Shown: positions 32,320 to 40,340 of the stretch, in pieces
How positions within the stretch are numbered: the stretch's first letter is position 1
How the letters are laid out: each line of letters starts with the position of its first letter
DNA from: Bradyrhizobium forestalis
Lineage (GTDB): Bacteria; Pseudomonadota; Alphaproteobacteria; Rhizobiales; Xanthobacteraceae
NCBI RefSeq assembly: GCF_002795245.1
Contig: NZ_PGVG01000024.1
Coordinates: 1 to 64,000, forward strand
DNA: 64,000 nucleotides
Direction: 5' to 3'
Notes under the pieces: model-generated
Told to the model about the DNA's origin: nothing
The model's database searches: none
The model's input: only the letters and a program-made list of their open reading frames with translations
Program-made: the position numbers and the translations under genes

Positions 32320-33375
32320 ATGCACCACAGCCAGATCGACAGCGACATCCGCAGACTGATCGCCGAGGGCACCGTGCTGCCGGCACACCCCCTCGCACTC
32401 ACCGCCGAGCGCCAACTTGACAAGACGCATCAGCGCGCGCTGACGCGCTACTACATCGACGCCGGCGCAGGCGGCCTCGCCGTCGGCGTCCACACGACCC
32501 AGTTCGCGATCCGCGACGTCGGCCTCTACCGCCCCGTGCTCGAGCTTGCCGCCGAGACGGCCGCAAGCTGGACCACGCGCCCGCTGGCGATGGTCGCAGG
32601 CCTTGCCGGCCCGACCAGCCAGGCAACCGCCGAAGCCCGCACCGCGCGCGACATCGGCTATCACGCCGGCCTGCTCAGCCTTGCCGCGATGAAAAGCGCC
32701 TCCGAGGACGAGATCATTGCGCACTGCACGGCGGTGGCCGCCGAGATTCCTCTGGTCGGCTTCTACCTCCAGCCGGCCGTCGGCGGCGTCATCCTGTCGA
32801 GCCGGTTCTGGCAGCGCTTCGCCGCGATCGACAATGTCATTGCCATCAAGATCGCGCCGTTCAACCGCTACCGCACGCTCGATGTTCTGCGCGGCGTCGC
32901 GGCGGCCGACGCGCTCGACCGCGTCGCGCTGTACACCGGCAATGACGACCACATCCTGCTCGACCTGATGCTGCCGTTCGATCTCCGCGACAAGGGCATC
33001 ACGACGCGGACTTATTTCAAAGGCGGCCTGCTCGGCCATTGGTCGGTGTGGACCGCCAGCGCCATAAAACAGTTCGAGCGCTGCAAGGCGGCGCGGCACA
33101 AGGACACCGTGCCCGCGGACCTGCTCGCGCTCGATGCCCGCGTCACCGATTGCAACAGCGCCTTCTTCGATGTCGCCAACAATTTTCACGGCTGCATCGC
33201 CGGCTGCCACGAAGTCTTGCGGCGCCAGGGCCTGATGCGGGGCCTGTGGTGTCTGGATCCGAACGAGGGCCTCAGCCCAGGCCAGAAGGAGGAGATCGAC
33301 CGCGTCACGCGCGAGCACGCCGACCTCAGCGACGATGCCTTCGTCGCCGCGAACTTGAGCAAATGGCTGGCATGA
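32320..33375 (+). CDS. Dihydrodipicolinate synthase/NAL-family aldolase-like protein
   Basis: 351 residues, TIM-barrel class I aldolase family. Candidate Schiff-base Lys is K177 in VIAIKIAPFNRY, and Y149 in GFYLQP matches the DHDPS tyrosine. GGLAVGVHTTQF replaces the substrate-binding TTGE loop (here TTQ), so this is not lysine biosynthesis. Fourth gene of the operon, overlapping the ATPase start by ATGA. Possibly cleaves or joins a pyruvate-like unit of the imported compound. Confidence 0.8.
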   Translation: MHHSQIDSDIRRLIAEGTVLPAHPLALTAERQLDKTHQRALTRYYIDAGAGGLAVGVHTTQFAIRDVGLYRPVLELAAETAASWTTRPLAMVAGLAGPTSQATAEARTARDIGYHAGLLSLAAMKSASEDEIIAHCTAVAAEIPLVGFYLQPAVGGVILSSRFWQRFAAIDNVIAIKIAPFNRYRTLDVLRGVAAADALDRVALYTGNDDHILLDLMLPFDLRDKGITTRTYFKGGLLGHWSVWTASAIKQFERCKAARHKDTVPADLLALDARVTDCNSAFFDVANNFHGCIAGCHEVLRRQGLMRGLWCLDPNEGLSPGQKEEIDRVTREHADLSDDAFVAANLSKWLA

Positions 33376-34145
33376 GCTCAGACCCGTTCATCAGCCTGCA
33401 AGGCGTCCGCAAAGCCTATCGCAGCGGCGGCACCGAGTTTCTCGCGGTGTCCGACGTCACCATGGACGTGCAGGAGGGTGAGCTGGTCTCGCTGGTCGGC
33501 CCGTCCGGCTGCGGCAAGACCACGGTGATGAAGATCCTGGCCGGCCTGCATGGCGCCGACGGCGGCACCGTAAAAATCGGGAATGCCAGAAGCCCGTTCG
33601 ATCCGACCCGCGATATCGGCATGGTGTTCCAGCAGGCGCTGCTGCTGAAATGGCGCACCATCCTGGACAACGTGCTGCTGCCGGCCGAGATCGTCGGACT
33701 GCCGATGAAGGCCGCGCGCGAGCGGGCGCGCGACCTGCTCAACCTCGTCGGGCTCGCCGGCTCCGAGCAGAAATATCCTCAGCAGCTGTCCGGCGGGATG
33801 CAGCAGCGCACCGCGATCGCGCGCGCCTTCATTCACGATCCAAAGCTGATCCTGATGGACGAGCCGTTCGGGGCACTGGATGCGTTGACGCGCGAGCAGA
33901 TGAATCTGGAGATGCTGCGGATCTGGCGCGAGAGCGGCAAGACCATCATCTTCGTCACGCATTCGATCCAGGAAGCCGTGTTCCTGTCCTCGCATTGCGC
34001 CGTGCTGACGGCGGGACCTGCGAAGATGGCCGATTATTTCGCGATCGACCTGCCCTTCCCGCGCGACCTGCCGCTGAAGACGACGGACGCGTTCGGCGCC
34101 TATGCACGGCGGATCTATGCGAAGCTGGGGTTAGGCGCGGCGTAA
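33372..34145 (+). CDS. ABC transporter ATP-binding protein (nitrate/sulfonate/taurine type)
   Basis: 257 residues. Walker A GPSGCGKTT (~43-51), Q-loop FQQALLLKW, signature LSGGMQQR, Walker B LILMDEPFGAL and H-loop VTHSIQEAVF, all intact. Closest in layout to SsuB/TauB/ThiZ. ATG overlaps the aldolase stop, so it is coupled. Energises the permease at 29666. Last gene of the operon; an intergenic repeat follows. Confidence 0.94.
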   Translation: MSSDPFISLQGVRKAYRSGGTEFLAVSDVTMDVQEGELVSLVGPSGCGKTTVMKILAGLHGADGGTVKIGNARSPFDPTRDIGMVFQQALLLKWRTILDNVLLPAEIVGLPMKAARERARDLLNLVGLAGSEQKYPQQLSGGMQQRTAIARAFIHDPKLILMDEPFGALDALTREQMNLEMLRIWRESGKTIIFVTHSIQEAVFLSSHCAVLTAGPAKMADYFAIDLPFPRDLPLKTTDAFGAYARRIYAKLGLGAA

Positions 34146-34159
34146 GGTACCTCTCCGCC

Positions 34160-34287
34160 GTCATTCCGGGGCGCGACGAAGTCGCGAGCTGCGATGCGCA
34201 ATTGCGCATCTGAGAATCCATTGGGCGGCAATACACGAGGTGAGATGGATTCCGGGTTCGCGCCAAGAGGCGCGCCCCGGAATGACG
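34160..34287. repeat. Intergenic inverted repeat, GTCATTCCGGGGCGCG family
   Basis: GTCATTCCGGGGCGCGACG at the left pairs with CGCGCCCCGGAATGACG at the right; GATTCCGGG and GAATCCATTGG lie inside. Another repeat family, placed between two convergent genes, so it can serve as a two-way transcript end. Confidence 0.83.
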
Positions 34288-34293
34288 TGGCGA

Positions 34294-35385
34294 TCAGCTC
34301 CTGTTGCGCGTCTTGCTGAGCAGATAGTTGTCGTAAAAATTCTCCGCGATCTGCGTGTAGAACAACAGCTCCTTCATATACGCGTCGTGGCTGTCCTTGG
34401 TCCGCTTGAATAGGTCGCTCTTGGCGGCGAGCTCGTTCAGATGCTCCTGGGTCGCGTTGTAGCAGGCCTCCAGCACCGGCTGCGGGAATGCCTTCAGCTC
34501 CGCACCGTTGGCGATCAGGCGCTTGAGCGCCGCCGGATTCACACTGTCGTACTTTTCGAGCATCCAGGCGCCGGCCGCCGAGCCCGCCTGGTTGACGATC
34601 GCCTGATATTGCTTCGGCAGCGACGCCCATTTCTCGTCATTGACGATCATGTGCAGCATGGCGCCGCCTTCCCACCAGCCAGGGAAGTAGTAGTACTTGG
34701 CGACCTTCTGGAAACCGAGCTTCTCGTCGTCATAGGGGCCGACGAACTCGGCGGCATCGATCGTGCCCTTCTCAAGGGCCGGATACACATCGCCACCGGC
34801 GATCTGCTGCGGAACGACGCCGAGCCTTGCCAGCACGTGGCCGCCCATGCCTGCAATGCGGAATTTGAGACCTTTGAGGTCGTCGACGGTCTTGATCTCC
34901 TTGCGGAACCAGCCGCCCATCTGGGTGCCGGAATTGCCGCAGAGAATGGCGTGCGCCTTGAACGGTTTCAGCGCCTCATTGGTGAGGTCGGCGCCGCCGC
35001 CGAAATGCCACCAGGATTCCTGATGGCGATGGTTCATGCCGAACGGTGCGCCGGTGGCATAGGCCAGCGCCGGCTCCTTGCCGATGTAGAAATAAAGCGG
35101 CGTCTGCGCCATCTCCACCGATGCGGTGCTGACGGCATCGAGCGCCTGAAGGCCTGGAACGATCTCGCCGGCCGCAAAGGTCTGGATCTGGAATTTATTG
35201 TCGGTGGCCTCGGCGACGTACTTCGCAAACGTCTGCGCCGTGCCGTAGATGGTGTCGAGCGACTTCGGGAAGCTCGAGGTCAGGCGCCATTTGATCTCGG
35301 GCGCGCTCTGCGCGATCGCAGGTGCGGCAACCAGCGTGGCTGCGCCGGCGACTGCGCCACCCCTAAGGAATGTGCGGCGTTTCAT
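34294..35385 (-). CDS. TRAP transporter DctP-like solute-binding protein
   Basis: 363 residues. Tat signal with RRTFLRGG after MK, hydrophobic core to AIAQS; then a DctP-type fold (WRLTSSFPKSLDTIYGTAQT, GTIDAAEFVGPYDDEKLGF). Such proteins bind keto acids or other carboxylates. ATG 35385 is preferred over a TTG three codons earlier. dctQ and dctM genes are not within the window, so it is an orphan here. Confidence 0.86.
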   Translation of the reverse strand: MKRRTFLRGGAVAGAATLVAAPAIAQSAPEIKWRLTSSFPKSLDTIYGTAQTFAKYVAEATDNKFQIQTFAAGEIVPGLQALDAVSTASVEMAQTPLYFYIGKEPALAYATGAPFGMNHRHQESWWHFGGGADLTNEALKPFKAHAILCGNSGTQMGGWFRKEIKTVDDLKGLKFRIAGMGGHVLARLGVVPQQIAGGDVYPALEKGTIDAAEFVGPYDDEKLGFQKVAKYYYFPGWWEGGAMLHMIVNDEKWASLPKQYQAIVNQAGSAAGAWMLEKYDSVNPAALKRLIANGAELKAFPQPVLEACYNATQEHLNELAAKSDLFKRTKDSHDAYMKELLFYTQIAENFYDNYLLSKTRNRS

Positions 35386-35506
35386 GATGGGCAATCTCCC
35401 GTGAAGTCAGTTTCAAACATATGGCTTTGCGGCGACGGTCGTCGCGGACCGTTTGCCCGTTCCTAAAGCAGAGTTCAAGATGCGACAGAACGGCCTGTAG
35501 CCCGCG

Positions 35507-35764
35507 TCAAAGCAATTTCGCGCTGACGAACAGCGCGCGCACGGCGTTGGTCGCCTGCACCGCCAGCATGGCGTTACCAGCGGCACCTTCCAGAGCCGCG
35601 ATGGCGTCCTCGTGCAGGGAGCGAAATTCCATCCACTCGACCGACTTGAAGTTGGTGAGGAATTGATAGGCCTGGCCGACGGTCGCGATCGCCAACGTGT
35701 CACCGTTCAGCTTGATCTTGAACGTCGTGCGCAGCGGAGTCTCGGAACTTGATGGATCACTCAT
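35507..35764 (-). CDS. Hypothetical protein (85 aa)
   Basis: 85 residues, soluble. PLRTTFKIKLNGDTLAIATV is beta-like, followed by helices (GQAYQFLTNFKSVEWMEFRS, AGNAMLAVQATNAVRALFVS). The DUF982-like pattern (YQFLxxWxxxRG...A) is possible but I am not certain. It is 69 bases from the Tlde1-type gene on the same strand. Weak ribosome site. Confidence 0.5.
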   Translation of the reverse strand: MSDPSSSETPLRTTFKIKLNGDTLAIATVGQAYQFLTNFKSVEWMEFRSLHEDAIAALEGAAGNAMLAVQATNAVRALFVSAKLL

Positions 35765-35833
35765 GGGCTGCTTCTGGAGGAGGACGGCTTAACGAAGGGG
35801 AAACGGCAGCACCCCCGCCGTCGCGGGCGAATA

Positions 35834-36856
35834 TCAGGAATCGGTGCTGGCGCGCTGCGAGGCGGTCGCCGCCCCGCGCAGGTTCGGCACCACGACCAGG
35901 CGGTTGAACTCACCATTGTCGTAGGCCTTGAGGAAGCGATCATAGTCCTTGATCGAGACGCAGCCGTTGGAATCGCCGCGCGGCCCGAGCATGTAGTTGT
36001 GCGTGAGCAGACCGACGCGGCCGAGCGCGCTGGTGCCCTCGGCCGGCGTCATGCGCAGCGCCCGCACGCCGTGGAACAGCTTTTCGCGCGGCTTGAGATC
36101 GTAGGTCGCCGGCGGGGTCGCGCCGACCATGCGCTGGTCGACATGCTCGGGGTCGTCCATCAGCGCGCCCATGCCGGAATGGGCTTCCAGCGTCGCGCCG
36201 CTCGGCAAGTACACCGCCTTGGCCGAGATGTCATAGACCGCGGTCCGCGCATCGTAGCCGAGGGCGGCAAGATCCGGCGCCTTGCCGAACAGGCCGTCGC
36301 CGGGCGTCAGCGAGGCCAGCTTGATCTTATCCGTGAATTTCTCGAAGAAGTTGCGGTTATCGACCCTGGGGGTGGTCTCCGCATAGGCTTGGCTGGAGGC
36401 GATCTGGGCCGAGAAGTCCGCCTGGACCGGGCGCGAGCGCGGCATCGGAACGACATCGGCGCGCTGTTGCGAGGGCCTCGCCTCCTCGACCGTGGATTGG
36501 TCGTCTTCGGTCAGGATCGAGCGCCAGTCGTCGTCCTGGAGCCTCTGGGCGAGCATCGCCTTGGCGTCCCGCAGCTTGAGCTGGACCGCATTCACGGCGG
36601 AGCGCTCCAGCGCCCGCAGGCCGAGCTCGCGGGGCGACGGGCTGCCGGAGGCCGACGCGAAACGGTCATTGAAGGACGGGGAATTGGCCGGGGGCAAGGC
36701 GGCGGAGACCAGCGGAGTCGAGCCGCCCATATCCGCGACCCACGCGGCGGTGCCAAGCGCCAGCGCGATCACGGCCAGAGACAGCAGAATCGTTTCGGCC
36801 CGCCCAACACGGCGGCGCGACAACAGCCTTTCGGCGTGCGCTGCGTCGGAAACCAT
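35834..36856 (-). CDS. DUF2778/Tlde1-domain protein
   Basis: 340 residues. One N-terminal membrane helix (ILLSLAVIALALGTAAWVAD), a ~150-residue linker, then a C-terminal Tlde1-type domain: ATLEAHSGMGAL, KLFHGVRALRMTPAEGTS, LLTHNYMLGPRGDSNGCVSI. H and the GDSNGC motif fit an L,D-transpeptidase-like active site. Such domains act on peptidoglycan, in some bacteria as type VI toxins, but here it is a chromosomal cell-envelope protein without immunity gene or T6SS. Confidence 0.83.
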   Translation of the reverse strand: MVSDAAHAERLLSRRRVGRAETILLSLAVIALALGTAAWVADMGGSTPLVSAALPPANSPSFNDRFASASGSPSPRELGLRALERSAVNAVQLKLRDAKAMLAQRLQDDDWRSILTEDDQSTVEEARPSQQRADVVPMPRSRPVQADFSAQIASSQAYAETTPRVDNRNFFEKFTDKIKLASLTPGDGLFGKAPDLAALGYDARTAVYDISAKAVYLPSGATLEAHSGMGALMDDPEHVDQRMVGATPPATYDLKPREKLFHGVRALRMTPAEGTSALGRVGLLTHNYMLGPRGDSNGCVSIKDYDRFLKAYDNGEFNRLVVVPNLRGAATASQRASTDS

Positions 36857-36988
36857 CAGATCCCCAAATCGACCCCCGGGGGCAACCCACCCCCACCCGG
36901 AGACTCTATACCAGCTACCATATTGGGAGCCAAAAGTTAGGCATAATCGCGGCCGGCAAGGGTCCGGTAAGGCCCCCTAAGGTATCCA

Positions 36989-37426
36989 ATGACCGATCTT
37001 TTCGATCTCAACCGCTTTGTCCGGGCCCAGGACCCGGTCTATCGCGACGTCCAGGGCGAGCTGGCCCGGGGCCGGAAGCAGACTCACTGGATGTGGTTCA
37101 TCTTCCCGCAGGTCGCGGGCCTCGGCTTCAGCGCCATGTCGCAGCGCTACGCCATCGGGTCCCGCGCAGAGGCCGAGGCCTATCTCGCCCACCCCGTCCT
37201 CGGGGTGCGCCTGATCGAATGCACGCGGCTCGTGCTCGCGGTCGAGGGCCGGACCATCAACGCGATCCTCGGCGCGCCGGACGACGCGAAATTCCGCTCG
37301 TCGATGACGCTGTTCGGCGCGGTGTCCGATGAGCCCGTTTTCGGCGAGGCGCTCGCCCGATATTTCGCAGGCGAGCGCGATCGCGCCACCATGGAGATTC
37401 TGGCGAAGCTCGATAGGCAGGCGTAG
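36989..37426 (+). CDS. DUF1810-family protein
   Basis: 145 residues; the whole length fits DUF1810: FVRAQDPVYRDVQGELARGR, the strongly conserved HWMWFIFPQVAGLG, then YAIGSRAEAEAYLAHPVLG and GAPDDAKFRSSMTLF. The family is soluble and of unknown biochemical function. Start ATG 36989 lies 132 bases from the divergent Tlde1-type gene. The stop is three bases from that of the convergent enoyl-CoA hydratase gene. Confidence 0.9.
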   Translation: MTDLFDLNRFVRAQDPVYRDVQGELARGRKQTHWMWFIFPQVAGLGFSAMSQRYAIGSRAEAEAYLAHPVLGVRLIECTRLVLAVEGRTINAILGAPDDAKFRSSMTLFGAVSDEPVFGEALARYFAGERDRATMEILAKLDRQA

Positions 37427-37429
37427 CGA

Positions 37430-38206
37430 TCAGCGCCCTTGGAAGACGGCCGCGCGCCGCTCGATGAAGGACTGGATGCCTTCCTTCGCATCCGCGCTGC
37501 CGAGCACGCGGTCGCGAATCCTCGGAATGTACGCGATCGCCGCCGCCTCACCGCTCTCGACATATTTGGCAGCCGCTTCCTTGGTGACCTGGATGCCGAA
37601 CGGCGCGTTGCGTGCGATGACGGCAGCGAGTGCCATCGCCCGCTCGACCTGCTCTCCCGGCGGCACGACCTCCTGGACGAGACCGATCGCCTGAGCGCGC
37701 TCCGCGGAGAATTCGTCGCACAGGAACAGGTGGTACATCGCGTCGCCCCAACCCGCGCGCGACAGAAAGCGGAAATGCGCGCCACCGAGCGGCGCGATGC
37801 CGCGCTTGGCTTCCATTTGGCAGAAGCGTGCATCGGAGGCCGCCACCACGATGTCTCCGGCGAGCATAAGCTCGATGCCAATGGTGAACACGATGCCCTG
37901 CACGGCTGTGACGACCGGCTTGCGGCAACGCTTGGCAAGGCCGCACGGATCGACATTGCCCTCCTTGATGTTGCGCTTCTCGGCGGAAGGCCCGAAGAAT
38001 TTCGGCATGTCGAGACCGGCGGTGAAATCCCTGCCCTCGGCGCAGATCACGCCGACGCGGTAGATCTCGTTGTCGTGCAGCTCGGTCAACGCATCGGACA
38101 ATTGCTCCATCATCATCGGCGTGAACGCGTTCTTCTTTGCGGAATTGTCGATGACGATCTTGAGCACGTGGCCGTGCACTTCGGTGTGGATGTGTCCCTC
38201 GCTCAT
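37430..38206 (-). CDS. Enoyl-CoA hydratase/isomerase-family protein
   Basis: 258 residues, crotonase fold. FTAGLDMPKFFG is the first oxyanion region and GIVFTIGIELMLAGDIVVAA the second (the usual GxxxGGG is modified); PLGGAHFRFLSRAGWG is the catalytic loop (Gly where many have Glu). ATG 38206 has GGAGAGAAGCGC. Likely co-transcribed with the tautomerase-like gene 36 bases upstream. Substrate unknown. Confidence 0.87.
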   Translation of the reverse strand: MSEGHIHTEVHGHVLKIVIDNSAKKNAFTPMMMEQLSDALTELHDNEIYRVGVICAEGRDFTAGLDMPKFFGPSAEKRNIKEGNVDPCGLAKRCRKPVVTAVQGIVFTIGIELMLAGDIVVAASDARFCQMEAKRGIAPLGGAHFRFLSRAGWGDAMYHLFLCDEFSAERAQAIGLVQEVVPPGEQVERAMALAAVIARNAPFGIQVTKEAAAKYVESGEAAAIAYIPRIRDRVLGSADAKEGIQSFIERRAAVFQGR

Positions 38207-38242
38207 GCGCTTCTCTCCGGATGGATCGGTATTGGGAGCAAG

Positions 38243-38725
38243 TTAAGCCGGCCGCTGAATCGCAGCGCGAATGGCGCTGATCCGCTCCGGCGTGAACACG
38301 CCGGAGTCCAGGAGCTGAAGAATGGAGAGCACGCCGCCTCGCGATCCCCAGCTTCCCTCCTGAATGATCTCGAAATTGACCCACCAGGTCGGTGACGGCG
38401 CCGGCATGCCGCAGGCCTCCGCGAGCCGGGCGAGCACGTTGCGTATGACCGCGGCCCGCACCTCCGCCGGCCAGGCCGCATTCATCACCGCGATGTTGAT
38501 CGTCATGATGTCGCGAGGGGAGTCCTGGTCGGACAGGAGGTGCCCGCCGATCGCCATGCAATCCGCCGGCAAGTCGTGGAAATGAACCTGGAACCCCATT
38601 CGCGCCGCCAGTGCGTGCTGGCCGACTTCCGGCTCGAGCACAGCGTCGGTCAGGCTTTCCGCCAGAAGGCGGCGCTGCGCCAGGCCGAGCCGGCCAGCGG
38701 GCGCGGTCACGGTGATGATGGTCAA
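38243..38725 (-). CDS. Tautomerase-superfamily-like protein without Pro-1
   Basis: 160 residues made of two 4-oxalocrotonate-tautomerase-like beta-alpha-beta units: ITVTAPAGRLGLAQRRLLAE with MGFQVHFHD, and INIAVMNAAWPAEVRAAVIR with TWWVNFEIIQEGSWG. In the family the catalytic base is Pro right after the start Met; here residue 2 is Thr. Either the start is otherwise or the chemistry differs. It lies next to a palindromic site and a TetR gene; 36 bases downstream is the crotonase gene. Confidence 0.72.
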   Translation of the reverse strand: MTIITVTAPAGRLGLAQRRLLAESLTDAVLEPEVGQHALAARMGFQVHFHDLPADCMAIGGHLLSDQDSPRDIMTINIAVMNAAWPAEVRAAVIRNVLARLAEACGMPAPSPTWWVNFEIIQEGSWGSRGGVLSILQLLDSGVFTPERISAIRAAIQRPA

Positions 38726-38745
38726 AGGACGCCCCTTTCAATGAC

Positions 38746-38761
38746 TATGACGATTGTCATA
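38746..38761. promoter_or_regulatory. Palindrome TATGAC-N4-GTCATA, candidate TetR operator
   Basis: Perfect 6-bp arms, 21 bases upstream of the tautomerase-like start. A second related site (38778-38795) follows. Placement between divergent genes fits control by the TetR protein at 38827. Confidence 0.6.
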
Positions 38762-38777
38762 TTTCAGCGCCTCTTGC

Positions 38778-38795
38778 CTATGTCAAGCGTCATAG
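38778..38795. promoter_or_regulatory. Second palindrome, CTATG-N8-CATAG
   Basis: CTATGTCAAGCGTCATAG, with 5-bp perfect outer arms and the same GTCATA half-site as 38746-38761. It lies 32 bases upstream of the TetR start, where autoregulation would be expected. Confidence 0.5.
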
Positions 38796-38826
38796 TCTAG
38801 ATGAGACGCCACATGCGGGACTTCTG

Positions 38827-39438
38827 ATGACCACCACCACGCGCGACAAGATGATCGCGGGCGCCGCCGATCTGATGAGCCGGCGCGGCGTCAACGCCAC
38901 CAGCATGCGCGACGTCGTGCGCCATACGGCAACGCCGCGCGGCTCGATCAGTCACCACTTTCCGGACGGCAAGCGACAGTTGATCGCCGAAGCCGTGACT
39001 TTCGCCGGCAAGCAGGTGTCCATTCCCCTGGAGAAGGCCATGAACGACCGTGGCGTGATCGGTGGCCTCAAGGCTTTCATTGCATCGTGGCGCCGCCAGC
39101 TGGAAGCCACCGGCTTCGAAGCCGGTTGCCCGGTGCTCGCGGTCGCCGTCGACCGCTATGTCGGCGAAGCCTCCGACCGGGACGACGAGGCTGCGCAGCA
39201 GCATCTGCTCGACCTCGCCGACGGCGTGTTCGCCGATTGGCGACAGATCATGCGCGCCGCCCTGCTGCGCGAAGGACTGACTGCGGAACGCTCCGAGCGA
39301 CTGGCAACGCTCGTCGTCGCCTCGATCGAAGGGACGGTTGCGATGTGCCGTGCCAGCCGCAGCGCTGACCCGCTCGATCATGTCCAACAGGAGCTGGAAA
39401 TGGTGCTGACCGCCGCTCTCAGCCAAGCAACCAGATAG
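38827..39438 (+). CDS. TetR-family regulator (LmrA/YxaF-like)
   Basis: 203 residues. HTH at ~8-50 (AGAADLMSRRGVNATSMRDV, TPRGSISHHFPDGKRQLIAE) and the TetR_C LmrA-type ligand domain with the typical GFEAGCPVLAVAVD stretch. Divergent from the tautomerase/crotonase unit with two palindromes between; the hydratase-like gene follows on the same strand. Likely represses the whole cluster until a substrate appears; ligand unknown. Confidence 0.88.
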   Translation: MTTTTRDKMIAGAADLMSRRGVNATSMRDVVRHTATPRGSISHHFPDGKRQLIAEAVTFAGKQVSIPLEKAMNDRGVIGGLKAFIASWRRQLEATGFEAGCPVLAVAVDRYVGEASDRDDEAAQQHLLDLADGVFADWRQIMRAALLREGLTAERSERLATLVVASIEGTVAMCRASRSADPLDHVQQELEMVLTAALSQATR

Positions 39439-39453
39439 ATTGGATCCACAGCG

Positions 39454-40239
39454 ATGGATTTGTCACGAGAACGCGAACTCGCCCGTCATCTCGCCACTTT
39501 GCGCCGCGAGGGACGGCAACAAAGCGGCCTCGACGAGCGGCTGGTGCCGCCGGACGCCGATGCGGCCTACCGCATCGCGCAGATGGTGGAAGAGGAACTC
39601 GGCTGGGATGTCGTCGGCTGGAAGATCGCCGGCATGAAGTCCGGGCTCCAGCGCCAGCTTCGCATCTCCTCGCCGATCTACGGGCGGGTGTTCGCGCCGC
39701 TGATCATGGCTTCGCCCGCGAAGGTCGAGCACGCCCGACAATGCAGCCCGATTCCGGAAATCGAGTACCAGGCGCGTCTCGGTGCCGACCTGCCGCCGCG
39801 CGCAAAGCCCTATACGGTGGACGATGTCGGCGATGCCGTTGCTTCGCTGCATCCCGGCATCGAGCTCGCCGAATGTCGCTTCATTCACGACGCGGCATTT
39901 CCGCCGATGCCCGCGATCATGGCCGACGGCTCCGGATCGGGAACGATCGTTCTTGGAGAGCCCATCGCCGACTGGCGCAACCGCGACATCGCCAATCAGG
40001 ACGTCGTTCTCAATTGCAACGGCACTGAGCGACGCCGCGGAAGCGCTGCGGAGGCGATCGACCATCCCCTGATGCCGCTCGCCTGGCTCGCCAACGAGCT
40101 GTCGCGAACCGGCATCGGCCTCAAGGCCGGCCAGACCATCAGCACGGGCACCCTCACCGGCATGCTCCGGCCGAAGGCGGGCGAGACTTACGTCGCCGAT
40201 TTCGGTCCTCTGGGAACTGTCAGCGCGACCTACGCCTAA
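39454..40239 (+). CDS. FAH-family / 2-keto-4-pentenoate hydratase-like protein
   Basis: 261 residues. VVGWKIAGMKSGLQRQLRIS then PIYGRVFAPLI, EIEYQARLGADLPP and AFPPMPAIMADGSGSG follow the 2-keto-4-pentenoate hydratase/FAH fold (metal-binding E-x-E reduced here to EIEYQ). The end ISTGTLTGMLRPKAGETYVA is a typical family tail. It lies 15 bases after the TetR stop, so likely the same transcript. It may act in meta-cleavage-like catabolism with the crotonase and tautomerase-like genes. Confidence 0.82.
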   Translation: MDLSRERELARHLATLRREGRQQSGLDERLVPPDADAAYRIAQMVEEELGWDVVGWKIAGMKSGLQRQLRISSPIYGRVFAPLIMASPAKVEHARQCSPIPEIEYQARLGADLPPRAKPYTVDDVGDAVASLHPGIELAECRFIHDAAFPPMPAIMADGSGSGTIVLGEPIADWRNRDIANQDVVLNCNGTERRRGSAAEAIDHPLMPLAWLANELSRTGIGLKAGQTISTGTLTGMLRPKAGETYVADFGPLGTVSATYA

Positions 40240-40340
40240 AGGCGCGGCAATCGCGGCCACCAGCGTAAACCCGGGATTAACATCGCCTGCCTATCTTCCG
40301 AGCAAAATATTTCTCCCCGCGCCAATTTGCCGGACAGATC

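Noticed and set aside
30294..33318. Long minus-strand frames antisense to the five-gene operon
   Set aside because: They overlap four genes with clear motifs and coupled starts; no motif in the antisense translations.
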